Of a stretch of 64,000 nt of DNA, positions 8,972 through 17,936 are shown one piece after another; positions within the stretch are counted from its first letter, which is position 1; every line of letters starts with the position of its first letter. This DNA comes from Streptomyces armeniacus (GTDB taxonomy: Bacteria; Actinomycetota; Actinomycetes; Streptomycetales; Streptomycetaceae). Below the pieces are notes generated by a model, which worked only from the letters and a program-made list of their open reading frames with translations, did not search any database and was not told the DNA's origin. Location: the NCBI RefSeq assembly GCF_003355155.1, contig NZ_CP031320.1, forward strand, positions 4,827,367 to 4,891,366, written 5' to 3'. The position numbers and the translations under genes are program-made.

Positions 8972-9882
8972 CGGGCGCCGACAGCGGGCGCGCCGGCCTG
9001 GGGGACGCCGACCGGGGGGACGCCGACCGCGGGGACGCCGACCGCGGGGTGACCGCGGCGGGCGCGCCCGCGATCCCCGCCCCGTTCCCGTACAAGCTGA
9101 TCGCCACCGACCTGGACGGCACGCTGCTGCGTTCCGACGACTCGATCTCGCGGCGCACGCGTGACGCGCTCGACGCGGCGTGCGCGCGGGGGGCAGCGCA
9201 CATCGTGGTGACGGGGCGGGCGGTGCCGTGGACGCGGCACGTGCTGGCCGAGCTGGGGCATACAGGGCTGGCGGTCTGCGGGCAGGGCGCGCAGGTGTAC
9301 CACGCGGGCGAGCAGCGGCTGCTGACCTCGGTGACGCTGGACCGGCAGCTGGCCGGGGTGGCGCTGGCGAAGATCGAGGCGGAGGTCGGCCCGCTGGCGC
9401 TGGCGGCCTCGCGGGACGGTCTCGACGGTGCGGTGGTGGTCGGGCCCGGCTACCGGCATCAGGAGGGGCCGCTGCCGGTGCTGCCGTACGAGGACCCGGC
9501 GGAGCTGTGGGCGGCTCCGGTCAACAAGATCTACGTGCAGCACCCGGAGCTGACCGACGACGAACTCGCTGCCAAGGCGCGGGAGGTCGCGGGCGACCTG
9601 GTGGGCGTGATGATGGCGGGGGCAGGGATCGTCGAACTGCTGCCTCTGGGCCTGAGCAAGGCGAAGGGGCTGTCGCTGGCGGCCCGCCGGCTGGGGGTGC
9701 GCGCGGCGGAGACGGTCGCGTTCGGTGACATGCCCAACGACATACCGATGTTCGGCTGGGCGGCGCACGGCGTGGCGATGGCGAACGCGCACCCGGAGCT
9801 GCTGGCGGTGGCGGACGAGGTGACGGCGTCGAACGACGCGGACGGCATCGCGGTGATGCTGGAGAAGCTTCTCGCCCGCTGA
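8968..9882 (+). CDS. HAD-superfamily (Cof-type) phosphatase
   Basis: 304 residues if it starts at the GTG that overlaps the serS stop; a later GTG near 9047 would remove an odd repetitive leader. Motif I is DLDGT (first Asp at residue 48), followed by the C2B-type cap. Motif IV is [10 protein letters not shown], typical of Cof/YidA sugar-phosphate and nucleotide phosphatases. The substrate cannot be read from sequence. The first 25 or so residues are encoded by a 15-bp tandem repeat (GDADR three times) and are unlikely to be part of the fold. Confidence 0.88.
   Translation: MTGADSGRAGLGDADRGDADRGDADRGVTAAGAPAIPAPFPYKLIATDLDGTLLRSDDSISRRTRDALDAACARGAAHIVVTGRAVPWTRHVLAELGHTGLAVCGQGAQVYHAGEQRLLTSVTLDRQLAGVALAKIEAEVGPLALAASRDGLDGAVVVGPGYRHQEGPLPVLPYEDPAELWAAPVNKIYVQHPELTDDELAAKAREVAGDLVGVMMAGAGIVELLPLGLSKAKGLSLAARRLGVRAAETVAFGDMPNDIPMFGWAAHGVAMANAHPELLAVADEVTASNDADGIAVMLEKLLAR
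9001..9045 (+). repeat. 15-bp tandem repeat, three units
   Basis: Three near-identical 15-bp units (GGGGACGCCGACCGC; the first ends in G) follow directly after serS and encode GDADR three times at the start of the HAD protein. Confidence 0.9.
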
Positions 9883-9956
9883 CCACGCCCGGACTTGCGG
9901 AGGGCCGGGCCTCCTCGCCCGGTGAGCATCGCGGCCCGGGCGCCATCGCGGCCCGT

Positions 9957-9994
9957 ACCGGTCCGGTGCTGTGGCGACACGGCACCGGACCGGT
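9957..9994. terminator. Bidirectional terminator between HAD gene and ABC operon
   Basis: A perfect 13-bp inverted repeat (ACCGGTCCGGTGC and its complement) with a 12-nt loop lies between two convergent genes. There is no T-run, as is common in Streptomyces. Confidence 0.7.
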
Positions 9995-10006
9995 CGGGTC
10001 TGCCGC

Positions 10007-10732
10007 TCAGCCCTCTCCGGCGAGGGTCAGCGTGCGCAGCTTCTGGCCCGCCCACCAGGCACCGCCCGCGGTCACCACGGCGAGCATCACGACCGCGACG
10101 GGAAGGCCGACGTCGGACTCGATCAGGCCCTCGCCGCCGATCTTCTCTGCGAGCGACAGCGCCCACTGCTGTACGGAGAGTGTGCGTGCGCCGGGGACCA
10201 GACTGCCGAAGAGTGCCTCCCATATCAGCGCGTAGACGAGGCCGATGACGACGGCGTGCCTGCTGACGGTGCCGAGCAGGAGGAACAGCGCGCTGTACGC
10301 CACCGAGGCGACGGCCGCGGCGAGGGCGTAGGCGACGGCCAGTTGCTGGCTGTTGCCGTTCAGGATGAAGCCCGCTATGAGCGTCGGCACCGCGGAGAAG
10401 GCGATGGTGACGCCGATGGCGACGATCAGTTTCGTGAAGATGATCGTCGGCCGCTTGAGCGGTTTCGCCAGCAGATAGACGACGGAGCCGTCGTCTATCT
10501 CCGGGCCGATGGCACCGGTGCCGGCGATGACGCCGACGAGCGGCACCATCGTGGCGAGGGCGAAGCCGCCGAGGAGTTCGGCGGTGACGTCGTCGTCGGC
10601 GCCGACCATGGCGCGGACGGCGACGGCGACGGCGATCAGCAGTGCGGGCAGCACGCAGAGGATCAGTGCGCGGCGGCGCCCGAGGAGCGCACGGTAGGTG
10701 AGCCGGGCGACCGTTGGGTTGTACGCGGACAT
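10007..10732 (-). CDS. ABC-2 type transporter permease
   Basis: 241 residues with six predicted membrane helices and the GPEIDDGSVVYLLAKPLKR segment, typical of ABC-2 permeases that pair with CcmA/NatA-like ATPases. It is the last gene of a four-gene reverse operon, 14 bp downstream of its cognate ATPase. The exported substrate is not evident. Confidence 0.85.
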   Translation of the reverse strand: MSAYNPTVARLTYRALLGRRRALILCVLPALLIAVAVAVRAMVGADDDVTAELLGGFALATMVPLVGVIAGTGAIGPEIDDGSVVYLLAKPLKRPTIIFTKLIVAIGVTIAFSAVPTLIAGFILNGNSQQLAVAYALAAAVASVAYSALFLLLGTVSRHAVVIGLVYALIWEALFGSLVPGARTLSVQQWALSLAEKIGGEGLIESDVGLPVAVVMLAVVTAGGAWWAGQKLRTLTLAGEG

Positions 10733-10746
10733 CGCTCAGGCTCCTT

Positions 10747-11664
10747 TCAGGCCGCGACGAGGTACGAGAAGACGCTCTCCAGGGACTCGTCCGAGGGCGA
10801 AACCGTGTGGAGCCGGATGCCCTGTGCGCGGGCGACCCGCGGGAGGAGCTCGGTGAAGCGGGTGAAGTCGACCGCCTGGATGCGCAGGGCGTGTTCGCCG
10901 AGGTCGACCTCGATGCCGGCCGTGGAGGGGTCGGCGATGAGGGCGGCGGCGAGTGCCCGGTCGTCGCTGGAGCGTACGAGGTAGCGGTGCGGACGGTCGG
11001 TCATCAGGCGGCGGATCTTGCGGAAGTTGCCGCTGGCGGCGTGCCGTCCGGCGACGATCACCTCGATGTGGGAGGCGAGTTGCTCGACCTCCTCCAGGAT
11101 GTGGGAGGAGAAGAGGACGGTGCGGCCGTCGTCACCCATCTTCCGCAGCAGCTCCATCAGGTGCATGCGCTGGCGCGGGTCCATGCCGTTGAACGGCTCG
11201 TCCAGCAGCAGCACGGACGGGTCGTGGACGAGCGCGGAGGCCATTTTGACGCGCTGCCGCATGCCCTTGCTGTACGTGGAGATGCGGCGGTCCTGCGCGT
11301 ACTCCATGTCGACGGTGGCGAGGGCTCGTTGGGCCGCGGCGCCGGGGTCGGGGAGGCCGTGCAGCTCGGCGTTGGCGAGGACGAACTCGTGGCCCTTGAG
11401 GAAGTCGTACATGCCCTCGCGCTCGGGCACGAGGCCGATCTCGTGGTACGCCTTCTCGTTGCGCCAGATCGGGGTCCCGTCCAGGGTGACGCTGCCGGTC
11501 GAAGGGGCGAGGAAGCCGCCCATCATGTGGATGAGGGTGGATTTTCCGGCGCCGTTGGGCCCGAGCAGTCCGGTCACGCCGGGGGCGATTTCCATCGTGA
11601 TGTCGTTGACGGCCACGACGTTCCCGAACCAGCGGGAGGTGTGGTCGATGGTGAGGGTACTCAT
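10747..11664 (-). CDS. ABC transporter ATP-binding protein
   Basis: 305 residues. Walker A is GPNGAGKST, the signature region is SKGMRQRVKMA and Walker B is VLLLDEPFNG. The C-terminal ~80 residues form a small accessory domain found in drug- or antibiotic-export ATPases. It lies between two permease genes, with a 49-bp gap from the upstream one. Together with the following permease it forms the second transporter of the operon. Confidence 0.9.
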   Translation of the reverse strand: MSTLTIDHTSRWFGNVVAVNDITMEIAPGVTGLLGPNGAGKSTLIHMMGGFLAPSTGSVTLDGTPIWRNEKAYHEIGLVPEREGMYDFLKGHEFVLANAELHGLPDPGAAAQRALATVDMEYAQDRRISTYSKGMRQRVKMASALVHDPSVLLLDEPFNGMDPRQRMHLMELLRKMGDDGRTVLFSSHILEEVEQLASHIEVIVAGRHAASGNFRKIRRLMTDRPHRYLVRSSDDRALAAALIADPSTAGIEVDLGEHALRIQAVDFTRFTELLPRVARAQGIRLHTVSPSDESLESVFSYLVAA

Positions 11665-11713
11665 GGGCGCGGCCCATTCCTTAGAACGGTGGTGGCGGGC
11701 GACGGGTGGGCGG

Positions 11714-12622
11714 TCACAGCCCGGCCTTTCGGTAGCGGCGCTGCAGAAGCGCGAACGAACCGGCGATCAGCGCGGCTATGAGCAGGAGGTAGACGGCGCC
11801 TTCGGCGTTGCTGAGCTGCACGCTGCCGGGGAAGGCGGAGATGCCGCCGAAGAACTTCTCCTGGACGCCTGCGAGGAGCGTGCCTGGTGAGGCGGCACCG
11901 AGCCAGCCGACCGAGCCGCTGCCCTGCTGCTCGGCGATGCCCTGAAGGGCGCTGATGAGCATGTAGGGGATGGTCAGGACGGCGATGATCGCGGCGACTC
12001 CGAAGCCACGGCGCGGTGTGAGGGCGGCGATGGCGAGGCCGAGTCCGGCGTACACGAGGGCGTATATCGCGGCGAAGACGGTGCCCTGGGCGAAGCCGAC
12101 GGTCTGGTCGGTGAAGTCGAGCTTGGCGAGCAGCGCTCCGGCGTAAAGGATCACGACGGGGGCGGCGATGAAGATGAAGAGTGCCGCGGAGAGCGCGGCG
12201 GACTTCGCGAGGACGTAGTCGATGCGCTCGATGGGCCGGGAGAAGTACAGCGGGATGGTCTTGAAGCGCAGGTCGAGTGAGACGGCCTGGGGTGCGACGG
12301 CGGCCACGAAGATGGCGATCACGGGCTGGAGCTGCACCGCGTACTCGGCGTATTTCACGGGGAGTTCGTCGCCGCCGGTGGTGACGGTGACGGCGACGAG
12401 GATGCCGGCCGGGAGCGTCATCACGGCGAACAGGATCATCGGCAGCACTTTGGACTTGGCCGCGCGGCCGAGTCCGTACGCGCTCCGCAGGGACTGGATG
12501 AACAGCGAGCGGCGAGCGTAGGCGCGGCCGAGGCGGGGGCCGTCGTAGTTGCGGTAACCGATGTTGTGGATGACGTCCGCGCCGCGTGGTGCGGCGGCCG
12601 TCGGGCTGGGCTCAGGCGACAT
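11714..12622 (-). CDS. ABC-2 type transporter permease
   Basis: 302 residues. The N-terminus carries IGYRNYDGPRLGRAYARR, a motif of one actinobacterial ABC-2 permease family, followed by six to seven helices. Its start overlaps the stop of the upstream ATPase gene by 11 bp, implying translational coupling and a shared complex. Confidence 0.85.
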   Translation of the reverse strand: MSPEPSPTAAAPRGADVIHNIGYRNYDGPRLGRAYARRSLFIQSLRSAYGLGRAAKSKVLPMILFAVMTLPAGILVAVTVTTGGDELPVKYAEYAVQLQPVIAIFVAAVAPQAVSLDLRFKTIPLYFSRPIERIDYVLAKSAALSAALFIFIAAPVVILYAGALLAKLDFTDQTVGFAQGTVFAAIYALVYAGLGLAIAALTPRRGFGVAAIIAVLTIPYMLISALQGIAEQQGSGSVGWLGAASPGTLLAGVQEKFFGGISAFPGSVQLSNAEGAVYLLLIAALIAGSFALLQRRYRKAGL

Positions 12623-13691
12623 CGCCGCTGCCCCCTTCCTGCGCGCGTGCTCCCGCGAACTGCCGCTGCGCGGCGGGACCGTGGGATGCGGTGGTCTTGT
12701 CCGTGCCGGAGGTGCCGCCGGCGGGGCCGTGCCCGTCGTCGGGGCTTCCGGTGGCCGGGGCGTCGTCGGAGAACACCTCGGATATGTGGTGCCTGCGCTG
12801 TTCCATCCGGATCAGGCCGAGTCCGAGGTCGACGACGGCGTCCCGGACGGTGTCGGGCACGGTGTCGCCCTCGACGTCGACGAGGAGGACGTGTCCGCTG
12901 CCGGGGGCGCCTTCGGCGGCGGGCGTCCGCACGGTGAGTCCGGCGGAGGTGAGTGCGGCGCGCAGCGCGGCCGTACCGTCGGGCTGTGCGTCGGTGTCCG
13001 TGACCTCGACTGCGAGGGAGGCGGCGTCCTGGGTGAAGTCGGCGGTGGACGAGGAGCGCAGGAGCTGTCCGCCGTCGATGACGACGACGTGGTCGCAGGT
13101 GCGCTCCAACTCGCCCAGCAGGTGCGAGGTGACCAGAACGGAGATGCCGAAGTCGGTGTGAACGCGGCGGATCAGGTCGAGCATGTCGTCGCGGCCGACG
13201 GGGTCCAGGCCGTTCGTGGGCTCGTCCAGCAGCACCAACTGCGGGTCGTGGACGAGGGCCTGGGCGAGTTTGACGCGCTGCTTCATGCCGGTCGAATAGC
13301 CGCCCATGGAGCGGTACCGCTCCTCGTACAGGCCCACGTGGCGCAGGGTGTCCGCGGTGCGCTCGCGTGCCGCCGTCGGGGGCAGGCCGGACATCCGCGC
13401 CATGTGGACGACGAACTCGGTCGCCGAGACGTCGGGGGGCAGGCAGTCGTGCTCCGGCATGTACCCCACGCGTTCCCGGATGGCTCCGCCCTCGCGGGAC
13501 ACGTCCAGGCCGAGGACGCGTGCGCTGCCTTCGGTGGCGGCGGACAACCCGAGAAGGATCTTGATCAGGGTTGACTTGCCGGCGCCGTTGGCACCCACCA
13601 GACCGGTTACACCTGGTGTGATGTCCACGGTCAGCCGGTCGAGAGCGGTCACCCGTGGGTACCGCATGGTCAGGCTTTGGGTCGCGATCAC
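12612..13691 (-). CDS. ABC transporter ATP-binding protein, first gene of the operon
   Basis: 359 residues from a GTG chosen because GAGCAGG lies 5 nt upstream; the reading frame stays open further, but without protein-like content. Walker A is GANGAGKST, the signature is YSTGMKQRVKLA and Walker B is LVLLDEPTNG. The C-terminal end after residue ~310 is a disordered Gly/Thr/Ser-rich tail. It heads the four-gene operon and faces the M24 peptidase gene across a 284-bp divergent promoter region. Confidence 0.88.
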   Translation of the reverse strand: MIATQSLTMRYPRVTALDRLTVDITPGVTGLVGANGAGKSTLIKILLGLSAATEGSARVLGLDVSREGGAIRERVGYMPEHDCLPPDVSATEFVVHMARMSGLPPTAARERTADTLRHVGLYEERYRSMGGYSTGMKQRVKLAQALVHDPQLVLLDEPTNGLDPVGRDDMLDLIRRVHTDFGISVLVTSHLLGELERTCDHVVVIDGGQLLRSSSTADFTQDAASLAVEVTDTDAQPDGTAALRAALTSAGLTVRTPAAEGAPGSGHVLLVDVEGDTVPDTVRDAVVDLGLGLIRMEQRRHHISEVFSDDAPATGSPDDGHGPAGGTSGTDKTTASHGPAAQRQFAGARAQEGGSGDVA

Positions 13692-13975
13692 AGTCACCTG
13701 CTCGAAGTTAGTGCCTTTGTGCACGGCGGCACGTCCCTCCATGGGTCTGGATTGGCGTCGTACCCGAGAGGGACGTGCCCCTAAGGGCACCGGTACGAAA
13801 GCTGGGGTCCGCGTCGGGGACACCCGGACGAAAGTGCCGTTACCTTCGGTATCCACAGGCTGCGTGCGGCTCTTGACGCCGCCATCGAGCGTTGTCACAG
13901 TCGTTGATGTCACGTTGTGCACACGAAGGCGCACAAGGGCGTACGAGTGCCGAGAACTGGCGAGGGGGTGCCGTG

Positions 13976-14845
13976 ATGGGGTCGATGGCAGCGGGATCAA
14001 CGCCGGCGGCACCCGGGACCGGGTCCGCGGACCTGCGCGGGTTCAGAGAGGTGCAGCGGCTCAGTTACGCGTGCGCGGAGGCGGTCGCCGCGCAGCTCGC
14101 GCCGGGAGTCACGGAGCGCGAGGCGGCCAGCATGCAGCGGGACTGGCTGCGCGAGCGCGGGGTGCGGGACTGGTTCCATCTGCCCTTCGCCTGGTTCGGC
14201 GACCGCACGGCCTTCGCCGGATTCCGCTTCCCGTTCCGGTTCTTTCCCACCGACCGCGCGCTCGAGCCGGGGATGCCGTTCATCCTCGACATGGCGCCGA
14301 TCCTCCGGGGCTGCACGGCCGACATCGGCTATTCGGGCAGTCTGGGTCCCAATCCCGTGCACGACAGGCTCCTCGCCGACCTGGAGGCCCACCGCGAACT
14401 GGTGCTGCGGGAAGTGCGGGAGCGCCGCTCGCTGCGCGAGATCTACCGCGAAGTGGACCGCCTCATGGCACGCCAGGGGTACGCGAACAGGCACCGCGCA
14501 TACCCGTTCGGGGTGATCGCGCACAAGGTGGACCGCGTTCCCCAACGCCGTTGGGCACCCACGCTGTTCGGCTTCGGAGCCCAGGCCCTGAAAGGGCTGG
14601 CGAGAGACGCCGTGCACGGGCACCGGGACGGCTGGTCACCGCTGTGGAGTCCGTACCGCTTCTCCGACCACCCGCCGCAGCCCGGACTGTGGGCGGTCGC
14701 GCCGCATCTCGGGTTCCGCGGCACCGGCGCCAAGTTCGAGGAGATCCTGGTCGTCACCGACTCCCGGGACCCCGAGGAGAGCGCCTTCTGGCTGGACGAC
14801 GATCTGCCGCACGTGCGGCGCTGGCGGGAGGAGAGGGCCGCATGA
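13976..14845 (+). CDS. M24-family metallopeptidase (Xaa-Pro aminopeptidase-like)
   Basis: 289 residues. The pita-bread fold is recognisable by LDMAP...TADIGYSG (two metal-binding aspartates), the AHKVDR histidine region and FEEILVVTD near the C-terminus. The N-terminal domain of true aminopeptidase P is absent, so this is a single-domain member. ATG 13976 was chosen because GAGGGGG sits 7 nt upstream; an adjacent GTG at 13973 is possible. The stop overlaps the next gene's ATG (ATGA), so the two are coupled and may act on the same compound. The peptide substrate is unknown. Confidence 0.78.
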   Translation: MGSMAAGSTPAAPGTGSADLRGFREVQRLSYACAEAVAAQLAPGVTEREAASMQRDWLRERGVRDWFHLPFAWFGDRTAFAGFRFPFRFFPTDRALEPGMPFILDMAPILRGCTADIGYSGSLGPNPVHDRLLADLEAHRELVLREVRERRSLREIYREVDRLMARQGYANRHRAYPFGVIAHKVDRVPQRRWAPTLFGFGAQALKGLARDAVHGHRDGWSPLWSPYRFSDHPPQPGLWAVAPHLGFRGTGAKFEEILVVTDSRDPEESAFWLDDDLPHVRRWREERAA

Positions 14846-16623
14846 CTGACGGATTGGAAGGGGCGCGGGAGCGCCGGGTCCGTACGGGCGAGGGAGTCGA
14901 GCTCTGCGTCGCCGAGCTGGGCGACCCGGCGCATCCGACCGTCGTGCTGCTGCACGGCTATCCGGACAGCAAGGAGGTCTGGGCGCCCGTCGCGCGGCGG
15001 CTGCGGGACCGCTTCCACGTGGTGCTGTACGACGTGCGGGGGTGCGGCCGCTCCTCGGCGCCGAAGCCGCTGCGCGGCGGGTTCACCCTCGAGAAGCTGA
15101 CGGACGACTTCCTCACGGTGCTCGACGCGGTGAGCCCCGACGCGCCGGTGCACCTCGTCGGACACGACTGGGGTTCGGTCCAGGGCTGGGAGTTCGTGAC
15201 GGTGCGCCGCACCGAGGGCCGCATCGCCTCCTTCACCTCGATGTCCGGGCCGTCCCTGGACCACTTCGGGCACTGGATCAAGAAGCGGCTGGCCCGGCCG
15301 ACACCCCGCCGGATCGCCCAACTCCTCGGCCAGGGCGCCAAGTCGTGGTACGTCTACGCGCTGCACACACCGGTCCTGCCGGAGCTGGCCTGGAAGGGCC
15401 CGCTCGGCAAGAGCTGGCCGCGCATCCTCCGGAAACTGGAGAAGGTCCCGGCCGGCGCCTATCCGACGCCCTCGCTGCCCACCGACGCCGCGCACGGCGC
15501 CTGGCTCTACCGCGACAACATCCGCTCGCGGCTGCGCCGCCCGCGCGACGACTGCTACGCCCACGCTCCCGTGCAGCTGATCACGCCCACCGAGGACGCC
15601 TTCCTGAGCGAGCAGCTGTACGACGAGCTGGAGCTGTGGGCGCCCCAGCTCACGCGACACACGCTGCCCGCCAAGCACTGGGTGCCGCGTACCAGGCCGG
15701 ACCAGCTGGCGGTCTGGATCAGCGAGTTCGCGACCGCCAGCGAGCCGGATGCGGCCGGCGTCCCGGCACAGTTGGCGGCGCCGCGGACCGGCCGCTACGC
15801 CGAGCGGTTCGGCGGACAGCTCGTGCTGGTCACCGGCGCGGCCAGTGGCATCGGCCGGGCGACCGCGTTCGCCTTCGCCGAGGCGGGCGCACGGATAGTC
15901 GTCGTCGACCGCGATGCCGAAGGCGCGGCACGTACGGCCGAGATGGCCCGCCTGGTGGGCGCCCCGGACGCCTGGCCCGAGACCGTCGACGTCGGCGACG
16001 GGCAGGCCATGGAGAAGCTCGCCGCCCGTACCGCGGCGGAACACGGTGTCGTGGACGTGCTGGTCAACAACGCCGGCACGGGCGTGACCGGGGACTTCAT
16101 GGACACCAGCGTCGAGGACTGGCAGCGGACTCTCGACGTCAATCTGTGGGGTGTCATCCACGGCTGCCGGACGTTCGGCAGACAGATGGCCGAGCGTGGG
16201 CAGGGCGGCCACATCGTGAACACCGCCTCGGCCATCGCCTTCCAGCCCACGCGCGCGCTGCCCGCGTACGCGACATCCAAGGCCGCCGTGCTGATGCTGA
16301 GCGAGTGCCTGCGCGCGGAGTTGGCCGGCCAGGGCATCGGGGTGTCCGCGATATGCCCCGGCGTGGTCAACACCAACATCACGGCCACGACCCGTTTCGT
16401 GGGCACGGACGAGGAGGAGGAGAAGCGTCACCAGGACCGGACCACCCGGCTGTACGGGCTGCGGAACTACCCGCCGGAGAAGGTCGCCGACGCTGTGCTC
16501 CGCGCGGTCATACGCAACGAGGCGGTCGTCCCGGTCACGCCGGAAGCGCACGGCGCGCGGCTGCTGTCCCGGCTGTCGCCGCGTGTGGTCCGGGCGTTGG
16601 CCCGCGTCAGACCACGGGTGTGA
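14842..16623 (+). CDS. Two-domain protein: alpha/beta hydrolase fused to short-chain dehydrogenase
   Basis: 593 residues. Residues 1-300 are an alpha/beta hydrolase of the epoxide-hydrolase type: oxyanion segment HGYPD, and nucleophile elbow GHDWGS with Asp109 in the nucleophile position. Residues ~325-593 are a classical SDR: nucleotide motif TGAASGIG (from Thr331), NNAG, and the catalytic YATSK (Tyr476, Lys480). The joining segment is short and there is no internal start, so this is a true fusion. The pairing suggests hydrolysis (ester or epoxide) followed by alcohol oxidation of one substrate. The gene is coupled to the upstream M24 peptidase by a 4-nt overlap. Confidence 0.88.
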   Translation: MTDGLEGARERRVRTGEGVELCVAELGDPAHPTVVLLHGYPDSKEVWAPVARRLRDRFHVVLYDVRGCGRSSAPKPLRGGFTLEKLTDDFLTVLDAVSPDAPVHLVGHDWGSVQGWEFVTVRRTEGRIASFTSMSGPSLDHFGHWIKKRLARPTPRRIAQLLGQGAKSWYVYALHTPVLPELAWKGPLGKSWPRILRKLEKVPAGAYPTPSLPTDAAHGAWLYRDNIRSRLRRPRDDCYAHAPVQLITPTEDAFLSEQLYDELELWAPQLTRHTLPAKHWVPRTRPDQLAVWISEFATASEPDAAGVPAQLAAPRTGRYAERFGGQLVLVTGAASGIGRATAFAFAEAGARIVVVDRDAEGAARTAEMARLVGAPDAWPETVDVGDGQAMEKLAARTAAEHGVVDVLVNNAGTGVTGDFMDTSVEDWQRTLDVNLWGVIHGCRTFGRQMAERGQGGHIVNTASAIAFQPTRALPAYATSKAAVLMLSECLRAELAGQGIGVSAICPGVVNTNITATTRFVGTDEEEEKRHQDRTTRLYGLRNYPPEKVADAVLRAVIRNEAVVPVTPEAHGARLLSRLSPRVVRALARVRPRV

Positions 16624-16729
16624 GGAGAACAGACCGCGGTGTGAGGAGATGTGAGGAGAGGGGCCACCGGAACAGGAGCCGGGCTCCGGGAGAAGAACCG
16701 GAAGTAGCAGGAGAGAAGGGGGTGAGGAC

Positions 16730-17839
16730 GTGCCAGCGGCGGAGTACCGCATAGAGGATCTGGCGCACCGCAGCGGCGCCACGGTCCGTACGATCCGCGC
16801 CTACCAGGACCGCGGGCTCCTTCCCAAGCCGGAGCGGCGCGGCCGGGCGAACGTCTACGACGACACGCATCTCGCCCGGCTGCGGCAGATAGCCGGGCTG
16901 CTGGACCGCGGCTACACGCTGGCCTCGATCAAGGAGCTGCTGGAGGCGTGGGACGCGGGCCGCGGTCTGGGCGGGGTGCTCGGCCTGGTCACGGAGGTGG
17001 ACGGCCCCTGGAGCGACGAGGAGTCGAGCCGTCTCACCCGGGCCGAGCTGAACGAGCTGTTCGGCGGCGAGTACGACGACGACGCCGTGGCGGAGGCGGT
17101 TTCGCTCGGTGTGCTCGTTCCCGTCCCGGACAGCGGCGGGGAGTTCGTGGTGCCCAGCCCTCAGGAGCTGGCGGTGGCCGCCGAGTTGCACAAGGCGGGG
17201 GTGCCGCTGTCGGCGATCAGCGCTCATCTGCGGGAGCTGCGGGGCCGGGTGGAGCACATAGCCACGCGGTTCCTGGACTTCACCAACGAGCACGTCTTCG
17301 TCCGCTACCTCGGGCACACGCCGAGCAGCACGGAGGTCAGCGAGGCGGCCGATCTCGTGCGGAGGCTGCGTCCGCTGGCGCAGCAGGCGGTGGACGCGGA
17401 ACTGGCCCGTGCCATGCAGCTGGTGGCCACCCGCAGTCTCCGCGACCACCTCCGCAGCGCCACGGCACCGCCCACCGCCGCACCCGCACCCGCACCCGGA
17501 ACCGGGACTGGGACCGGGACCGGGACCGGGAGCGGCGCTGCCGCCGGATGCGGGTGGGCGCCCGAGCCCGGACCGGGGGCCGTGGCGGAGGAGATACGGG
17601 CGCCGGGGACAGCCCCCGCAGCGGAGAGTGCGATCGCGGCAGGGGGAGGGGCAGCTGAGGAGGCGGTGCTGCTGCCGGCGGCGACGGTGGAGTCCGTACG
17701 TGCGCTGGTGGGCGCCGAGCACACGGCCGCGTTCGTGGCGGCGGCGGCCGAACGCGAGGTCGCGGCCCGCACGATGGACCGCCTGACCGACGCGGGCGGC
17801 CGGGACGGCGGCGGGAGGAAGGACACGTCAGGTGTGTGA
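16730..17839 (+). CDS. MerR-family transcriptional regulator
   Basis: 369 residues, much longer than a minimal MerR. The winged helix is at about residues 5-75 (YRIEDLAHRSGATVRTIRAY ... RRGRANVYD). A long helical effector region follows to about 245, and then a low-complexity tail with a glycine-threonine repeat (PGTGTGTGTG) and an acidic end. The start is GTG, with GGGGGTGAGGA upstream. It lies 106 bp after the fusion gene in the same direction and may regulate it. The ligand is unknown. Confidence 0.85.
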   Translation: MPAAEYRIEDLAHRSGATVRTIRAYQDRGLLPKPERRGRANVYDDTHLARLRQIAGLLDRGYTLASIKELLEAWDAGRGLGGVLGLVTEVDGPWSDEESSRLTRAELNELFGGEYDDDAVAEAVSLGVLVPVPDSGGEFVVPSPQELAVAAELHKAGVPLSAISAHLRELRGRVEHIATRFLDFTNEHVFVRYLGHTPSSTEVSEAADLVRRLRPLAQQAVDAELARAMQLVATRSLRDHLRSATAPPTAAPAPAPGTGTGTGTGTGSGAAAGCGWAPEPGPGAVAEEIRAPGTAPAAESAIAAGGGAAEEAVLLPAATVESVRALVGAEHTAAFVAAAAEREVAARTMDRLTDAGGRDGGGRKDTSGV

Positions 17840-17936
17840 CAGTCCCCGCCGCGAATGACTCAGGTGCGCTCATTGCCCTCTAGGGCCGCCTGGTTGAGGA
17901 TGCTTCTCGCGAACCCACCGTAGAGGGGATCGATCC

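Noticed and set aside
13849..13922. Second DnaA-box cluster (GTATCCACA at 13849 and TTGTGCACA at 13914)
   Set aside because: Only two imperfect matches in a divergent promoter region, which is not enough to call.
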